Assembly (NCBI GenBank): GCA_051888795.1
Contig: JBJFCD010000285.1
Coordinates: 25,611 to 89,610, forward strand
DNA from: MD308 sp051888795
GTDB taxonomy: Bacteria > Bacillota > Clostridia > Lachnospirales > Lachnospiraceae
DNA: 64,000 bases
Reading direction: 5' to 3'
The notes beneath the pieces are model-generated. The model ran no database searches. It was not told where the DNA came from and was given only the letters and a program-made list of their open reading frames with translations. This document shows, piece by piece, positions 9,042-17,344 of this stretch. The translations under genes were made by a program, and so were the position numbers. The stretch's first letter is position 1. The number at the start of each line of letters is the position of its first letter.

Positions 9042-10127
9042 TTATTCTTCCGGTACTACGATCAGATCTTTTGTGAAGCTGTTCAGTACTTCGCATCCAT
9101 CCTCTGTAATGATTACAAGGTCTTCAATACGAACTCCGATACCTTCTTCTGCGATATAGATACCTGGCTCTACAGAGAAGCACTGTCCAACCTGGATGAT
9201 ATCCTCATTTACAGAAGATACGTCGCCGAACTCGTGATCTTCAAGACCAATGGAGTGACCTGTTCTGTGTGTAAAATACTGGCCATATCCCTTTTCTTCG
9301 ATGTAGTTTCTTGCAGCGAGGTCAACGTCACACATTCTGTTGCCTGGTTTAGCTGCTTCAATACCACGTCTGTTAGCTTCTACAACGATGTCATAGATTT
9401 CTCTGGCACGGTCAGATACTTCGCCGATAAATACTGTTCTTGTCATATCTGATGCATAATTATCCTTGAAAGCACCAATATCAAGAATTACACAGTCTCC
9501 ATGTTTTCCTTTGGAATCATCTGTTACATGATGCGGATCTGCTGCACCTTTTGCATAAGCTGTAATAGGATCAAATGATACGTCCTCACATCCAAGATCT
9601 TTGTAGATTTCACGGATCTTAGCGTTAAGTTCTCTCTCTGTAAGTCCCTTAACTACCCATGGAATCAGTCTTTCCATAGCGATATCATTCAGTCTTGAAG
9701 ACTCTCTCATGAGTTCCTGTTCTTTCTCATCTTTTACCATACGGATATAGTCAATGATTGGAGAACCGTTTACAAATTTGCTTCCGCCGCCTAATTCCTG
9801 AAGGCGAATTAAGAATCTTGCAGGCCATGTCTTGTCGATACCCATGACTTTATCTTTCTCTACATATCTGCTTAAGATCTCTACACCATCTTCAATGTCA
9901 TCATACCATACCAAATCTACTCCCAAATCTCTCTCCTGTGGGAACAGTTTGTTGATTACAAGTTTATGGTTTCCATTTACATTAAGATATAATGCTAATA
10001 ATCTTTCTCCTGGAATAATCCACTTTCCTGTCAGGTAGAAAATAGCAACCGGGTCAGAAACGATCATCTGCGGGATACCATGTTCTTCCATTGATTTTAA
10101 CACTCTTGATACTTTACCTTGATCCAT
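9042..10127 (-). CDS. M24-family aminopeptidase (Xaa-Pro peptidase type)
   Basis: Metallopeptidase with creatinase/prolidase architecture: an N-terminal domain (about 1-125) and a pita-bread catalytic domain. All five metal ligands are visible: Asp and Asp in DIGAFKDNYASDMTRT, His in HRTGHSIGLEDHE, Glu in FSVEPGIYI and Glu in GVRIEDLV. This predicts removal of residues before proline in short peptides in the cytoplasm. I choose ATG 10127 although the AAAGG is 12 bases upstream; a TTG four codons earlier touches the binding site and is less likely. About 361 residues. Own promoter upstream (10214-10242). It follows the amidohydrolase/cyclodeaminase genes in the same direction, fitting a peptide-derived proline theme. 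Confidence 0.85.
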   Translation of the reverse strand: MDQGKVSRVLKSMEEHGIPQMIVSDPVAIFYLTGKWIIPGERLLALYLNVNGNHKLVINKLFPQERDLGVDLVWYDDIEDGVEILSRYVEKDKVMGIDKTWPARFLIRLQELGGGSKFVNGSPIIDYIRMVKDEKEQELMRESSRLNDIAMERLIPWVVKGLTERELNAKIREIYKDLGCEDVSFDPITAYAKGAADPHHVTDDSKGKHGDCVILDIGAFKDNYASDMTRTVFIGEVSDRAREIYDIVVEANRRGIEAAKPGNRMCDVDLAARNYIEEKGYGQYFTHRTGHSIGLEDHEFGDVSSVNEDIIQVGQCFSVEPGIYIAEEGIGVRIEDLVIITEDGCEVLNSFTKDLIVVPEE

Positions 10128-10213
10128 TGTTGATACCAACCTTTCTTTTAGTAATTTTAGTAATTGAGTATGAAACTCGGCATTCCCTCTGCCAATTCAC
10201 GCTGTTATTATTT

Positions 10214-10242
10214 ATTATAGAACGGAGTCTACTAAAAGTCAA
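10214..10242 (-). promoter_or_regulatory. Promoter of M24 peptidase
   Basis: Minus strand TTGACT (10242-10237), 17-base spacer, TATAAT (10219-10214): near-perfect vegetative promoter about 85 bases before the start codon. It lies immediately after the amidohydrolase stop codon, so the peptidase has its own promoter. Confidence 0.75.
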
Positions 10243-10259
10243 TTGAACCAGACCGAAAT

Positions 10260-11477
10260 TTACACATAACGGGTTCCCTGTTCGTATACTTTTTTACCCC
10301 CTAAAAATACTGTGTTGGTATTAAAGATGCAATTAATATCCTGACTTAAATTGCCATCTACAACTGTAATATCGGCAATCAGACCTTCTTTGATCATTCC
10401 AAGTTCATCTTCTCTTTCAAGGACTTTTGCAGGATTTGCTGTAGCTGTCTGAATCGCCTGTACAGGTGTAATTCCGTATTTCACCATATAAGTCAGCTCT
10501 TCCTGTACCGGAAGTACCGGCGCACCATACATAACCATATCGCTTCCTGTACAAACAGTAACGCCTGTATCGTAAAGCTTTTTGAAATTGTCACGATATG
10601 CTTCATATGCCGGCTGATAAAATGCAAAATCTCTCTGCTCTTTTGCCGCTACCGGATCACTGAATACATCTGCATTTCCCTCTTCAATATTTTTCTTACA
10701 AGTCTCATATAAATATGTATATGCAAAGATGGTCGGTGTCCATGCAATTCCTTTTTCCTTCATCTGCTGAGCCTGCTCAACTGTAAGGAATGTTCCATGC
10801 TCAATCGTGTCAAATCCTGCATCTATGCACATTTGAATTGTTGGATGTGTTCCGGCATGAACCACGCACTTAATTCCTCTTCTATGGCATTCATCTGCTG
10901 CTGCATCCAGCTCTTCCTGTGTATATTCCGGAATATGTGATCTGTGGCTTGAAAGCAATTTTACCCATTCCGCACCATCTCTTACCTGCTTACGGATTTC
11001 TTTACGAATTTCCCATGGACCGTCTACCTGTACGACTTCATCCCAACAGTGTCCTCCACTCATACACATACCTTCTCCTACATGAGTGATTCTCGGAATT
11101 GTGATAAAACCCTTATCCTCTGCCATTTTCAAAGTACGGCATACTCCATGTGGAGAATAACAGTCACGTACGCTTGTAATTCCTTTTGTGAAAGCTGCCT
11201 GTGCGTGCTGGAGCGCATACATCATAATCATCTGGTCATTGTAATTAAAGCTGTCCGGCTGGCTGTACCAGTAACCCAAATGACAATGCATATCGCACAT
11301 TCCCGGAAGTATTGTAGCTTCTCCAAAGTCTTGTACTTCTTCTCCCGGCCATGTGTTCTTCAACTCATCAAGCGATCCGATCTGTGCGATCTTTCCCATC
11401 TCATCAATTCTTACTGCTTTGTTTTCCAAAACTGTTTTTCCGTCTCCTGTAATGATCCATTTTGCCCCAAGTATCAT
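10260..11477 (-). CDS. Metal-dependent amidohydrolase (imidazolonepropionase/prolidase-like)
   Basis: Member of the amidohydrolase superfamily with a two-metal TIM barrel. The HxH ligands are in GMCDMHCHLGYW, with VVHAGTHPT, DTIEHGTF and the catalytic Asp in CTGSDMVMYG. Closest in style to the group annotated as imidazolonepropionase-like or Xaa-Pro/Xaa-Arg dipeptidases; the exact substrate is not readable. Start ATG 11477 has a strong AAAGGAGG; a TTG 13 codons earlier would overlap the previous gene. About 405 residues. It sits 16 bases downstream of the ornithine-cyclodeaminase-family gene and is clearly co-transcribed with it. Confidence 0.8.
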   Translation of the reverse strand: MILGAKWIITGDGKTVLENKAVRIDEMGKIAQIGSLDELKNTWPGEEVQDFGEATILPGMCDMHCHLGYWYSQPDSFNYNDQMIMMYALQHAQAAFTKGITSVRDCYSPHGVCRTLKMAEDKGFITIPRITHVGEGMCMSGGHCWDEVVQVDGPWEIRKEIRKQVRDGAEWVKLLSSHRSHIPEYTQEELDAAADECHRRGIKCVVHAGTHPTIQMCIDAGFDTIEHGTFLTVEQAQQMKEKGIAWTPTIFAYTYLYETCKKNIEEGNADVFSDPVAAKEQRDFAFYQPAYEAYRDNFKKLYDTGVTVCTGSDMVMYGAPVLPVQEELTYMVKYGITPVQAIQTATANPAKVLEREDELGMIKEGLIADITVVDGNLSQDINCIFNTNTVFLGGKKVYEQGTRYV

Positions 11478-11493
11478 AATATTTTCCTCCTTT

Positions 11494-12480
11494 TTAACCC
11501 CAGTTTGTTCCAACACCAGCTGCTACTGCTTTTTCATAAATTTCCTTTGCTGCAACAAGATCCTGTGTAGCAACTCCAACTGTCTCAAATACAATAATCT
11601 CATCATCATTTTCACGGCCAACTAATTCACCTTTGATTACATTTCCGAGATCTCCTGTGAAATCGTCTTTTGTGATAATTCCTTCCTCTAATGGGATAAG
11701 AATATCACCGGATTCTGACAATACAGCTTCTTCAGAATCAAAGTAAATCTTTGATGCACGTGGTAAAATTGCCGGATCCATTTCCTGCATGTGATGCTGA
11801 TAAGCACCTACACAGCTGATAGTACATCCTTTTTTAATCTTTGTTCCATCAAATACCGGTTTGGATGACGGTGTTACAGTGATAAGCAAATCTGCATCAT
11901 CGATTGCTTCATCAGAAGATTTAACTGCAACAATCTTTGTACCATAACTTTTAAGTTCTTCCTGCATACGCTCTGCAAATGCTACTGTACGCTCAAAATT
12001 CAGGTCATAAACTCTTACTTCTTCGAGCTTTCTTGCTGCAATCATAGCTTCAAGCTGAGTTGCTGCCTGTCCGCCCGTACCAATCAATGCACCGATTCTG
12101 CATTCTTTCTTTGCAAGCACATCAAATGCTGCTCCGGATGCTGCTCCTGTACGAAGCTGTGTAACATATGTACCATCCAAAACAGAAGTAACCACACCTG
12201 TTTTTCCGTCAATCAAAAGAACCTGTGCAGGCGAAGACGGAATTCCGTTGTCAATATTGTGTGGGAAAATGTTAATAATCTTTAAAGATGCTGTATCCAT
12301 CTCTTCTACATATGCTGGCATGAATAAGAAACATCCATCATAGTTCGGAGCCTGAATATTCGTGCGAAGAGGGGCGTTGCATTTTCCTTCTACAACTAAC
12401 TGAAATGCTTTTTTATCCGCTTCTATCGCATCCCTAATTGAAAATACTTTTTTAATGTCCTCTCTTGATAATAATAACAT
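11494..12480 (-). CDS. Ornithine cyclodeaminase / mu-crystallin family oxidoreductase
   Basis: NAD(P)-dependent enzyme of the OCD/mu-crystallin fold. The family includes ornithine cyclodeaminase (ornithine to proline), alanine dehydrogenases and imine reductases. The nucleotide-binding loop is GALIGTGGQAATQLEAM (about residue 130); the N-terminal substrate domain carries RTNIQAP and the conserved Lys of SLKIINIFP. I choose ATG 12480 (GGAGG 8 bases upstream) over an ATG five codons earlier. First gene of a leftward operon with the amidohydrolase, controlled from the divergent region shared with a LysR regulator. Substrate uncertain. Confidence 0.8.
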   Translation of the reverse strand: MLLLSREDIKKVFSIRDAIEADKKAFQLVVEGKCNAPLRTNIQAPNYDGCFLFMPAYVEEMDTASLKIINIFPHNIDNGIPSSPAQVLLIDGKTGVVTSVLDGTYVTQLRTGAASGAAFDVLAKKECRIGALIGTGGQAATQLEAMIAARKLEEVRVYDLNFERTVAFAERMQEELKSYGTKIVAVKSSDEAIDDADLLITVTPSSKPVFDGTKIKKGCTISCVGAYQHHMQEMDPAILPRASKIYFDSEEAVLSESGDILIPLEEGIITKDDFTGDLGNVIKGELVGRENDDEIIVFETVGVATQDLVAAKEIYEKAVAAGVGTNWG

Positions 12481-12507
12481 ATCCGTTTCCTCCATTTTTC
12501 ATAACTA

Positions 12508-12537
12508 TTCAGAGCCAAATTACCACTCTGGCTCTGA
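12508..12537 (-). promoter_or_regulatory. Leader hairpin or operator before cyclodeaminase operon
   Basis: Perfect 10-bp inverted repeat (TTCAGAGCCA / TGGCTCTGAA) with a 10-base spacer, located about 20 bases downstream of the predicted transcription start and 28 bases before the start codon. No T-run follows, so it is not a terminator. It could be a regulator-binding dyad or a 5' stabilising hairpin. Confidence 0.5.
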
Positions 12538-12555
12538 ACAAATGCCGTTAAGCTC

Positions 12556-12584
12556 ATTATAAAGTCTGGATATATATTTTGCAA
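12556..12584 (-). promoter_or_regulatory. Promoter of cyclodeaminase-amidohydrolase operon
   Basis: Minus strand TTGCAA (12584-12579), 17-base spacer, TATAAT (12561-12556). The divergent lysR promoter is about 75 bases away, the usual layout for LysR control of the neighbouring operon. Confidence 0.65.
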
Positions 12585-12659
12585 AACGTATCAGAGAAAT
12601 AGACTTTACATTTTTTAATGACTTGAATTAATTTTTCTTATCTATGGGATTTTTGTCTC

Positions 12660-12690
12660 TTGACAAAAAATTGTCATTTATGTTTATAAT
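12660..12690 (+). promoter_or_regulatory. Promoter and dyad before lysR-type gene
   Basis: TTGACA (12660-12665) with TTTATA/TATAAT (12683-12690) at 17-19 spacing. The -35 is half of an inverted repeat TGACA-N6-TGTCA, which could be an autoregulatory site. Followed by AAGGAGG and the start codon. Confidence 0.5.
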
Positions 12691-12720
12691 AAATTACATA
12701 GATATTTTAAGGAGGCGCTT

Positions 12721-13596
12721 ATGACAAAATACGAAATGATTTTAGACGTATGCAGTACAAAAAGCATTTCCAAATCTGCCGCGAACTTGAACTATACACA
12801 GTCTGCAATCAGCCAGGCTATTAAAAGTTTTGAAAAGGAGCTGGGATTTCCACTGTTCAAACGCTCCAAGCATGGTATGGAGCTAATGCCAAATACCGAA
12901 GATATTATTGAATCTTTGAAGATTATCTGCCAGGAAGAGAACCGAATTGCTCAGATTGCAGCAAATATTACCAGCCTCGACAGTGGATATATCCGTATTG
13001 GTACAATTCAGAGTATTTCTTATCATTGGCTTCCGGATATCCTGAAACATTTTTCCGAAGAATATCCTAATATCCGTTTTGAGCTCATTGTAGACGGCTT
13101 TAACGCCTTAAAAGAAATGATGAATTCCGGAAAACTGGATTGTATTTTTGTTTCCAGATTTGCCGTTCCGGATTTTCCGTTTCTTCCTATTGGAAATGAT
13201 GAACTCATGCTTGTCACTCCAAAAAATCATCCTCTCTCTGAAAAAATTACAGTTTCATTATCAGATGTCAATAACGAAAACTTTGTTCTTTCTTCTGATG
13301 GTCTTGATTATGAAACAGGAAAAATCTTTGAGCTTAACAATATCCATCCGAAAATCCGCTATCGGCTGAATGAAGATTTTGCAACATTAAAAATGGTAGA
13401 GCAGGGATTTGGAATTACTATCCTTCCTAAACTTCTCCTTTACAATGCTCCATTTGATGTATGTATTCGTTCCTTTACAGAACATTATTCTCGTGTGCTT
13501 GGTGTAGCATACACAAAAGATACTCCACCTACTCTTGCAACACTGAAACTGCTTGATTATGTAAAAGAATGGAGCTCCCAGAAATTTACCGAATAA
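12721..13596 (+). CDS. LysR-family transcriptional regulator
   Basis: N-terminal winged helix-turn-helix (about 1-60, with SISKSAANLNYTQSAISQAI and LGFPLFKRSKHGMELM) followed by a periplasmic-binding-like effector domain. 291 residues, normal. Start ATG with AAGGAGG. Transcribed divergently from the cyclodeaminase-amidohydrolase operon, which is therefore its likely target; the co-inducer is probably a substrate of that pathway (inference). Ends at a strong bidirectional terminator. Confidence 0.88.
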   Translation: MTKYEMILDVCSTKSISKSAANLNYTQSAISQAIKSFEKELGFPLFKRSKHGMELMPNTEDIIESLKIICQEENRIAQIAANITSLDSGYIRIGTIQSISYHWLPDILKHFSEEYPNIRFELIVDGFNALKEMMNSGKLDCIFVSRFAVPDFPFLPIGNDELMLVTPKNHPLSEKITVSLSDVNNENFVLSSDGLDYETGKIFELNNIHPKIRYRLNEDFATLKMVEQGFGITILPKLLLYNAPFDVCIRSFTEHYSRVLGVAYTKDTPPTLATLKLLDYVKEWSSQKFTE

Positions 13597-13609
13597 TAAC
13601 AATATGCTA

Positions 13610-13658
13610 TTAAAAAAGAGTTTCTCTTTCAAATCATGAAAGAGAAACTCTTTTTTAA
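13610..13658. terminator. Bidirectional terminator between lysR and rpoC
   Basis: Perfect stem of about 21 bp (TTAAAAAAGAGTTTCTCTTT and its complement) around a 7-base loop, A-rich on the left and T-rich on the right. It ends both the lysR transcript and, on the other strand, the rpoBC transcript. Confidence 0.9.
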
Positions 13659-13664
13659 TATTTA

Positions 13665-16600
13665 CTATTCTTCATCAAAATCAATAACTACAGTTTCTTC
13701 TGATGCAGCAACTGTTTCTGACACCGTACTCTCATCAATTTCAAGCTCTTCATCAAAGGAAATTTCATCGTCCATAGTCATGCCTGAATCAAGTTTGATA
13801 TCACGGTATTTTCTCATACCTGTACCAGCCGGTACATGTTTACCAATAATAACATTTTCTTTCAGACCGATCAATGGGTCAACTTTTCCTTTAATTGCAG
13901 CTTCTGTAAGAACTTTTGTTGTCTCCTGGAAGGATGCTGCTGACAGGAAGGAGTTTGTTGCAAGAGATGCTTTCGTAATACCAAGCATAATCTGCTCACC
14001 GGTTGCCGGCTCTTTTCCTTCTGCCTCCAGTCTTTTATTCACATCCTCGAATTCAAGGATATCAACATTTGTTCCCGGAAGAAAATCACTGTCACCTGCT
14101 TCTTCTACACGGATCTTCTTCAACATCTGACGAACAATAACCTCGATATGCTTATCGTTGATCTCAACACCCTGAAGTCTATATACTCTCTGTACTTCCT
14201 GAAGCATATAATCCTGAACAGCACGTAATCCCTTGATCTTAAGGATATCATGTGGATTTACACTACCTTCTGTAAGTTCGTCACCGGCTTCAAGCTTAGC
14301 ACCATCAAGAATCTTGATACGTGATCCGTAAGGAATCAGGTATGCTTTGGACTCACCTGTCTCATGATTCGTTACGATGATCTCACGTTTCTTCTTAGTA
14401 TCGTTAATTGTTGCAGTTCCTGCAAACTCAGTGATAATCGCAAGTCCCTTTGGCTTTCTCGCCTCGAAAAGCTCCTCGACACGAGGAAGACCCTGTGTGA
14501 TATCATCACCGGCTACACCACCGGTATGGAACGTACGCATGGTAAGCTGTGTACCAGGTTCACCGATAGACTGAGCAGCGATAATACCAACTGCCTCACC
14601 AACCTGTACCGGCTCTCCTGTTGCCATGTTGGCACCATAACATTTTGCACAAATACCATCATGTGAACGACAGGTAAGGATTGTACGAATCTTAACCTTT
14701 TTAAGAGGTTCACCGTTCTCATCCACACCTTTCTTTATGATCAGTTCAGCACGTTTTGGTGTTACCATATGATTTGCTTTTACAAGAACATTTCCTTCTG
14801 CATCTACAATATTCTCACACAGGTAACGGCCTGTAATACGCTCCTGAAGGCTCTCAATCTCTTCATTTCCATCCATGAATGCTTTTACATACATTCCCGG
14901 AATCTCTTCGCCTTTCTCCACACAATCTACTTCATGGATAATAAGCTGCTGTGATACATCAACAAGACGTCTTGTCAGGTATCCTGAATCGGCTGTACGA
15001 AGCGCAGTATCGGAAAGTCCTTTACGAGCACCATGAGCTGACATGAAGTACTCCAATACGTCAAGACCTTCACGGAAGTTTGACTTAATCGGCAACTCAA
15101 TCGTACGTCCGGTTGTATCAGCCATAAGACCACGCATACCAGCAAGCTGCTTAATCTGCTTGTCAGAACCACGGGCTCCTGAGTCAGCCATCATGAAGAT
15201 GTTATTGTATTTATCCAAACCGGAAAGCAGTGCCTCTGTGAGGGCATCGTCAGTTGCCTTCCATGTCTCTACAACTTCTTTGTAACGCTCTTCCTCTGTA
15301 ATGAGACCACGCTTAAAGTTCTTAGTAATCTTATCTACAGTATCCTGAGCTTCTTTTATCATCTGCGGTTTCTGCGGAGGTACCGTCATATCTGAAATAG
15401 ATACAGTCATGGCAGCTCTCGTAGAATATTTATAACCGATAGATTTTACAGCATCAAGTACTTCTGCTGTCTTTGTGGATCCATGTGTATTAATAACTTT
15501 TTCAAGGATCTTCTTTAACTGTTTCTTTCCAACATGGAAATCAATCTCAAGAAGAAGTTCATTTCCTTCAACCTCTCTGTCCACAAAACCAAGGTCCTGT
15601 GGAATGATCTCGTTGAAAAGGAATCTTCCCAAAGTAGATACAACGTTTCCTGTCTTCACAGTTCCGTCCGGCATAGTCTTTGATACGCGGACAGTAATGC
15701 GTGAGTGAAGTGTAATTGCATCATTCTCGTATGCAAGAATCGCCTCATTTACACTCTTAAAGATCTTTCCTTCTCCCTTAACACCAGGTCTTTCCTGTGT
15801 CAGATAGTAAATACCAAGTACCATATCCTGTGAAGGAACGGCTACCGGTCCACCGTCAGACGGTTTCAGAAGGTTGTTTGGTGACAGCAGAAGGAAACGA
15901 CACTCTGCCTGAGCCTCTACAGAAAGCGGAAGATGAACTGCCATCTGGTCTCCATCGAAATCGGCATTGTACGCAGTACATACAAGCGGATGAAGCTTAA
16001 TAGCCTTACCTTCTACAAGGATAGGCTCAAATGCCTGAATACCAAGTCTGTGAAGTGTAGGGGCACGGTTCAGCATAACCGGATGCTCTTTGATTACTTC
16101 TTCCAGAACATCCCATACTTCCGGCTGAAGTCTCTCTACCATTTTCTTCGCATTTTTAATATTGTGTGCAGTTCCGTTCTGAACAAGCTCTTTCATAACG
16201 AAAGGCTTGAACAGCTCGATCGCCATCTCTTTCGGCAGACCGCACTGGTAAATCTTAAGTTCCGGTCCTACAACGATAACGGAACGTCCGGAGTAGTCAA
16301 CACGCTTACCAAGAAGGTTCTGACGGAAACGTCCGGATTTACCTTTCAGCATATCAGAAAGCGATTTGAGTGCTCTGTTACCAGGTCCTGTTACCGGACG
16401 TCCACGACGGCCATTGTCAATCAGTGCATCTACTGCTTCCTGAAGCATTCTCTTTTCATTTCTTACGATAATGTCTGGAGCTCCAAGCTCAAGGAGTCTC
16501 TTCAGACGGTTATTTCTGTTAATAATTCTTCTGTACAGGTCATTAAGGTCAGATGTTGCAAAACGTCCACCATCAAGCTGTACCATCGGACGAAGATCCG

Positions 16601-17330
16601 GCGGAATAACCGGAATATTTGTGAGAATCATCCACTCCGGCTTATTGCCTGATTCACGGAATGCTTCTACAACTTCCAGACGCTTTACAATTCTTGCTCT
16701 CTTCTGTCCTGTTGCGCCCTTTAAGCCTTCTGTCAACTCTGTATATTCTTTTTCAAGATCAATCGCTTTTAAGAGTTCCTGGATAGACTCTGCACCCATA
16801 CCTACACGGAATGCGCTTCCCCATTTTTCTCTTGCTTCCTGATATTCCTGCTCGGAAAGTACCTGTTTGTACTGAAGATCTGTATCACCTTTGTCCAGTA
16901 CAATATAAGAAGCAAAATAAAGAACCTTTTCCAGAGTTCTCGGGGACAGATCCAGTATCAGTCCCATACGGCTCGGAATACCTTTGAAATACCAGATATG
17001 TGATACCGGTGCTGCCAGAGCAATGTGTCCCATACGTTCACGACGTACACTTGCTTTTGTAACCTCAACACCACAACGGTCACATACTACACCTTTATAA
17101 CGGATCTTTTTGTATTTTCCACAATGACACTCCCAGTCTTTACTTGGTCCGAAAATTCTCTCACAGAATAATCCGTCTCTCTCTGGTTTTAATGTTCTAT
17201 AATTAATAGTCTCAGGCTTTGTTACTTCGCCTTTTGACCACTCAAGGATCTTCTCAGGTGATGCCAAACCGATTTTGATTGCATCAAAAGTCATTGGCTG
17301 AAAAGCTTGTTCATTATTATTTTCTGGCAT
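13665..17330 (-). CDS. rpoC: DNA-directed RNA polymerase subunit beta'
   Basis: Largest RNA polymerase subunit, 1221 residues, close to Firmicute length. The N-terminal zinc site is CHCGKYKKIRYKGVVCDRCG (about 68-90). The absolutely conserved catalytic metal loop is NADFDGDQMAVHLPLS. The bridge helix/trigger loop region contains ARKGLSDTALRTADSGYLTRRLVDVSQ and later MRTFHTGG. The C-terminus is acidic. It lies 14 bases after rpoB with AAAGGGG as binding site, and ends at the bidirectional terminator. Confidence 0.98.
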   Translation of the reverse strand: MPENNNEQAFQPMTFDAIKIGLASPEKILEWSKGEVTKPETINYRTLKPERDGLFCERIFGPSKDWECHCGKYKKIRYKGVVCDRCGVEVTKASVRRERMGHIALAAPVSHIWYFKGIPSRMGLILDLSPRTLEKVLYFASYIVLDKGDTDLQYKQVLSEQEYQEAREKWGSAFRVGMGAESIQELLKAIDLEKEYTELTEGLKGATGQKRARIVKRLEVVEAFRESGNKPEWMILTNIPVIPPDLRPMVQLDGGRFATSDLNDLYRRIINRNNRLKRLLELGAPDIIVRNEKRMLQEAVDALIDNGRRGRPVTGPGNRALKSLSDMLKGKSGRFRQNLLGKRVDYSGRSVIVVGPELKIYQCGLPKEMAIELFKPFVMKELVQNGTAHNIKNAKKMVERLQPEVWDVLEEVIKEHPVMLNRAPTLHRLGIQAFEPILVEGKAIKLHPLVCTAYNADFDGDQMAVHLPLSVEAQAECRFLLLSPNNLLKPSDGGPVAVPSQDMVLGIYYLTQERPGVKGEGKIFKSVNEAILAYENDAITLHSRITVRVSKTMPDGTVKTGNVVSTLGRFLFNEIIPQDLGFVDREVEGNELLLEIDFHVGKKQLKKILEKVINTHGSTKTAEVLDAVKSIGYKYSTRAAMTVSISDMTVPPQKPQMIKEAQDTVDKITKNFKRGLITEEERYKEVVETWKATDDALTEALLSGLDKYNNIFMMADSGARGSDKQIKQLAGMRGLMADTTGRTIELPIKSNFREGLDVLEYFMSAHGARKGLSDTALRTADSGYLTRRLVDVSQQLIIHEVDCVEKGEEIPGMYVKAFMDGNEEIESLQERITGRYLCENIVDAEGNVLVKANHMVTPKRAELIIKKGVDENGEPLKKVKIRTILTCRSHDGICAKCYGANMATGEPVQVGEAVGIIAAQSIGEPGTQLTMRTFHTGGVAGDDITQGLPRVEELFEARKPKGLAIITEFAGTATINDTKKKREIIVTNHETGESKAYLIPYGSRIKILDGAKLEAGDELTEGSVNPHDILKIKGLRAVQDYMLQEVQRVYRLQGVEINDKHIEVIVRQMLKKIRVEEAGDSDFLPGTNVDILEFEDVNKRLEAEGKEPATGEQIMLGITKASLATNSFLSAASFQETTKVLTEAAIKGKVDPLIGLKENVIIGKHVPAGTGMRKYRDIKLDSGMTMDDEISFDEELEIDESTVSETVAASEETVVIDFDEE

Positions 17331-17344
17331 AATGGCACCCCTTT

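Noticed and set aside
15933..16652. 239-residue plus-strand ORF inside rpoC
   Set aside because: Antisense frame of a universally conserved gene.
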